NCBI RefSeq assembly: GCF_009720625.1
Contig: NZ_CP046266.1
Span: forward strand, 4,817,501 to 4,881,500
Reading direction: 5' to 3'
Source of the DNA: Metabacillus sediminilitoris
Lineage (GTDB): Bacteria > Bacillota > Bacilli > Bacillales > Bacillaceae
Length of the DNA: 64,000 bases
Made by a program: the position numbers and the translations under genes
Notes under the pieces: model-generated
The model's database searches: none
What the model was told of the DNA's origin: nothing
What the model saw: the letters and a program-made list of their open reading frames with translations, nothing else
In this document: positions 61,315 to 64,000 of the stretch, piece after piece
Position numbering within the stretch: the first letter of the stretch is position 1
Layout: every line of letters starts with the position of its first letter

Positions 61315-62316
61315 TCACTTATTTTTAGAAAGTTCCTCAGCAATGAGTTGATAGGATCGAAGCCTGTCCTCATACTGATGAGTGATCGTCAATATCATCA
61401 TTTCATCTGCTCCATACAAAGCTTGCAGTGCATGAAGCTGCTGGTTTACTTCACGAGGATTCCCAATAATCATTTTCCTTTTCATCTTATGTATCATTTC
61501 TTCTTCTTTTTCAGAAAATGTATATTGCTCTGTTTCTTCTATTGAAGGGATTTTAATCATCTTTTCCCCTTTAGATGACAGTATCGCCCACAAAAATTGA
61601 CTTAAAGCTAATTTTTCAGCTTTTTCTGTTGTTTCCGCACAAATGACCGAAACAGCAATAATGATATTTGGTCTCGCCAATTTTCCATTCTTTCTAAAAT
61701 TGTCCCGATACCCTTCAACAATACTCGTTCCATGGTTTCTCATAAAATGTGCATACGCATAACCTGTTCCACATTCCGCAGCTAATAACGCGCTTTTCGT
61801 ACTAGTGCCAAGAATCCATGGCTGAGGGGATTCCCGCGGCTGCGGTGAAGCGGTAATTTTTGAAAATAGATGGTCTGAGGGAAAATCTTGATTTATAAAT
61901 CTCAAAAGTTCTTTAACAGATTCGGGATATTTACTCATTTGCTGTAAAAAGTTATCTGATAAGGCCAATGATGCTTCTGCTGAACCCCCTGGCGACCGTC
62001 CAATTCCGATATCAATACGCCCCTCAAAGAGTGTAGCAAGCAAATTATGTGTTTCAGCAACCTTGTACGGTTTATAGTTTGGCAGCAGCACTGCTCCTGA
62101 ACCGATTCGAATTGTATTAGTTCTTGCTCCTATGTACCCTAACATGACTTCTGGAGCAGAGCATGCAAGTCCTGATATATCATGATGTTCAGCAATCCAA
62201 TACCGTGTGTACCCATATTGCTCACCGAATTGCGCTAATTTAACAGATGCTTCTAATGCATCTTCTGCTGTTTTACCTGAAGAAATCGGTGATTGATCTA
62301 GGATACTTATCTTCAT
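61315..62316 (-). CDS. Luciferase-like flavin-dependent monooxygenase
   Basis: 333-residue LLM-class TIM-barrel oxidoreductase using FMNH2 supplied by a separate reductase. The N-terminus SILDQSPISSGKTAEDAL, YWIAEHHD and the phosphate-binding RIDIGIGRSPGG are characteristic of the group annotated as MsnO8/alkanal-type LLM enzymes. Substrate unknown. ATG 62316 lies about 6 nt from GGAAGGTGG; the longer frame to 62343 has no site. Confidence 0.9.
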   Translation of the reverse strand: MKISILDQSPISSGKTAEDALEASVKLAQFGEQYGYTRYWIAEHHDISGLACSAPEVMLGYIGARTNTIRIGSGAVLLPNYKPYKVAETHNLLATLFEGRIDIGIGRSPGGSAEASLALSDNFLQQMSKYPESVKELLRFINQDFPSDHLFSKITASPQPRESPQPWILGTSTKSALLAAECGTGYAYAHFMRNHGTSIVEGYRDNFRKNGKLARPNIIIAVSVICAETTEKAEKLALSQFLWAILSSKGEKMIKIPSIEETEQYTFSEKEEEMIHKMKRKMIIGNPREVNQQLHALQALYGADEMMILTITHQYEDRLRSYQLIAEELSKNK

Positions 62317-62404
62317 AATTTCCACCTTCCATCCTCTTGCCATTATATCAGGTAATTACCTTACTCCCTGCTAATATGCTCTTCATTTCGGACAGTGCAA
62401 ATCA

Positions 62405-62438
62405 AAAAAGCGTGTTTAGATTTAAATACACGCTTTTT
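62405..62438 (-). terminator. Terminator of selO
   Basis: Stem AAAAAGCGTGT / ACACGCTTTTT, about 50 bp behind the stop codon; symmetrical enough to act on both strands. Confidence 0.75.
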
Positions 62439-62490
62439 CTATATTGCTTGGTGAAGTTTATATCCTAGTATGGAAGAAAGCAGGCTTTTA

Positions 62491-63960
62491 TCACGTACCG
62501 CAAAACGTCTGGTAAGGACGATTTGACGGTTCAGGAAGTGTGCAGTATTCCGCCTTTTCTGGTGTGTGTGCGTATGGTTGTGCAAGAACATCAAGAAGCT
62601 GTTCCATTACACTGAAGTCTTCTTGCTTCACTGCTGCATCTAGCGCCTCTTCCACCCGATGATTCCGAGGGATGACAGCAGGATTGGAGTTTCGCATTAA
62701 TTCCTGTGAGGATTCTTTGGAAATCTCCTGTCTAACAAGTCTCTCCTGCCACAGCTTATACCACTGATCAAATTCTTCCGTGCCAGACAAAACTGTATTC
62801 CTATGTTGATCAAATGTTAATGCACGGAAGGTATTTGTATAATCCGCACCATTCTTCTGCATCATATCTAGGAGATCTTTTATGAGAGCTTCATCCTGTT
62901 CCTCTTCGTTAACGATTCCTAGTTTCGCTCTCATTCCTGTCAGCCAGTTATGGTGATATAACTCAGTAAAAATTGAAATTTCCTCTTGGGCAAGTTCGAC
63001 AGCCTTTTCCTCATTTTCATGCAACAGCGGCAGTAAGGCTTCAGCAAATCGTGCAAGATTCCATCCACCAATATATGGCTGATTTCCATATGCATAGCGG
63101 CCCTGAGTGTCAATCGAACTGAATACTGTTGCAGGATCATACGTATCCATAAAAGCACATGGTCCATAATCAATCGTTTCACCACTAATGGTCATGTTGT
63201 CGGTGTTCATAACTCCATGTATAAAGCCAACGAGTTGCCATTTTGCAATCAAATCAGCCTGACGTTTGATCACTTCCTTCAGCAAGGAAAGATAGCGATT
63301 TTCATCATTGTCTATGTCAGGATAATGTCTTTGCAATGTATAATCAGCAAGGGCTCTCAGTTCTTCAACTGTGCACCATTGTGCTGCAAATTGAAAGGTA
63401 CCGACGCGAATATGACTGGCAGCCACTCTGGTCAAAATCGCACCAGGCAGTACGGTTTCACGAAGGATGTTCTCACCTGTTGTTACCACTGCAAGACTGC
63501 GGGTAGTCGGAATACCAAGCGCATGCATCGCTTCACTGATTATATATTCACGCAGCATTGGCCCAAGTGCTGCACGGCCATCACCACCGCGGGAATATGG
63601 TGTTCGACCAGGACCCTTTAGTTGAATATCAAAGCGCTCTCCTTTTGGCGTGATTTGTTCGCCAAGGAGAATAGCCCGTCCATCCCCTAACATATTAAAA
63701 TGTCCGAATTGATGCCCTGCGTAAGCTTGAGCAAGCGGTGAAGCATTTTCGGGAATGACATTTCCGGCAAACACCGCTACGCCATCCTTTCCTCGCAACT
63801 CTTCTTCATTTAACCCAAGCGACGCTGCCAAAGGTGCATTAAAAATAATCAACTCTGGTGAGTTTTTAGGGGTCGGATTATGGCTGGTGAAAAACTTCTT
63901 TGGCAGGCGTGTATAACTGTTGTCAAAGTTCCATCCCGGACTTATTGTTTCTTTTGTCAT
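62491..63960 (-). CDS. selO: Protein adenylyltransferase SelO (YdiU)
   Basis: Pseudokinase-fold enzyme of 489 residues that transfers AMP from ATP to protein Ser/Thr/Tyr. Conserved blocks: [49 protein letters not shown] (nucleotide binding), and [23 protein letters not shown] (catalytic and Mg-binding Asp). It ends in FCGT, so a cysteine replaces the selenocysteine of some eukaryotic SelO. ATG 63960 is 6 nt from GAGGAGAT. Role in redox stress is known for E. coli and yeast homologues. Confidence 0.93.
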   Translation of the reverse strand: MTKETISPGWNFDNSYTRLPKKFFTSHNPTPKNSPELIIFNAPLAASLGLNEEELRGKDGVAVFAGNVIPENASPLAQAYAGHQFGHFNMLGDGRAILLGEQITPKGERFDIQLKGPGRTPYSRGGDGRAALGPMLREYIISEAMHALGIPTTRSLAVVTTGENILRETVLPGAILTRVAASHIRVGTFQFAAQWCTVEELRALADYTLQRHYPDIDNDENRYLSLLKEVIKRQADLIAKWQLVGFIHGVMNTDNMTISGETIDYGPCAFMDTYDPATVFSSIDTQGRYAYGNQPYIGGWNLARFAEALLPLLHENEEKAVELAQEEISIFTELYHHNWLTGMRAKLGIVNEEEQDEALIKDLLDMMQKNGADYTNTFRALTFDQHRNTVLSGTEEFDQWYKLWQERLVRQEISKESSQELMRNSNPAVIPRNHRVEEALDAAVKQEDFSVMEQLLDVLAQPYAHTPEKAEYCTLPEPSNRPYQTFCGT

Positions 63961-64000
63961 TGTATCTCCTCTTCTTTTTATGACATTTATCTTCAAATTT

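Overview
The window is chromosomal DNA of a low-GC Gram-positive endospore former, almost certainly a Bacillaceae member (Bacillus sensu lato). Support: strong anti-SD-like ribosome sites, many TTG/GTG starts, close recognisable relatives of Bacillus subtilis proteins (CssRS, FumC, CsoR/CopZ, YfkM, DeoR, Tkt, ZagA, ClpP), a KinA-type orphan kinase, LPxTG-type anchoring, and Bacillus-type regulator boxes (Fur, Zur, Rex/Fnr, CsoR, cre, sigma-D). No rRNA, tRNA, CRISPR array, prophage or intact insertion sequence was seen; mobile DNA is limited to short MITE-like intergenic repeats.

Layout. 0-3 kb: secretion-stress module (HtrA-type protease running off the left edge, a tiny membrane ORF, CssRS). 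3-8 kb: chemotaxis receptor with a sigma-D-like promoter, fumarase, and a water-forming NADH oxidase with three Rex/Fnr-type sites around its promoter. 8-12 kb: an orphan small protein, a MutS2-like ATPase without Smr domain, nested repeats, a possible attenuator RNA, and a GNAT enzyme. 12-16 kb: an OmpR-type two-component system followed by a LiaI-like/PspA envelope-stress pair. 15.7-17.9 kb: copper operon csoR-copZ with its CsoR-type promoter intact but copA reduced to a damaged fragment. 18-25 kb: small membrane proteins and gene remnants, an RND exporter, and a polar amino-acid ABC importer. 25-33 kb: MATE exporter and a nikABCDE-type importer with a Fur-like box. 33-39 kb: DeoR, transketolase, a PFK-like probable pseudoenzyme and an orphan sporulation-type kinase.

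39.5-46 kb is the most interesting region: a cobalamin riboswitch heads an operon for a cell-wall protein with two DUF4430 (transcobalamin-beta-like) domains plus an alpha-toroid, a DUF4430 lipoprotein, and a complete ECF transporter (T, fused double ATPase, S). Together these look like a Gram-positive corrinoid capture-and-import line built from the same two folds as animal intrinsic factor/transcobalamin. 46-52 kb: Zur-type zagA-rpmG pair, an NlpC/P60 hydrolase, and a sigma factor-ClpP pair. 52-59 kb: AlkC-type glycosylase and an acetoacetate/ketoacid operon (scoAB, thiolase) with cre sites, next to an NRAMP-fold transporter that lacks the canonical metal motifs. 59-64 kb: an ArsR/SRPBCC pair with a perfect 20-bp inverted-repeat operator, a lysophospholipase-like hydrolase, a luciferase-like flavoprotein and SelO.

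All calls come from reading the sequence and remembered family features. No database search, structure prediction or expression data was used.
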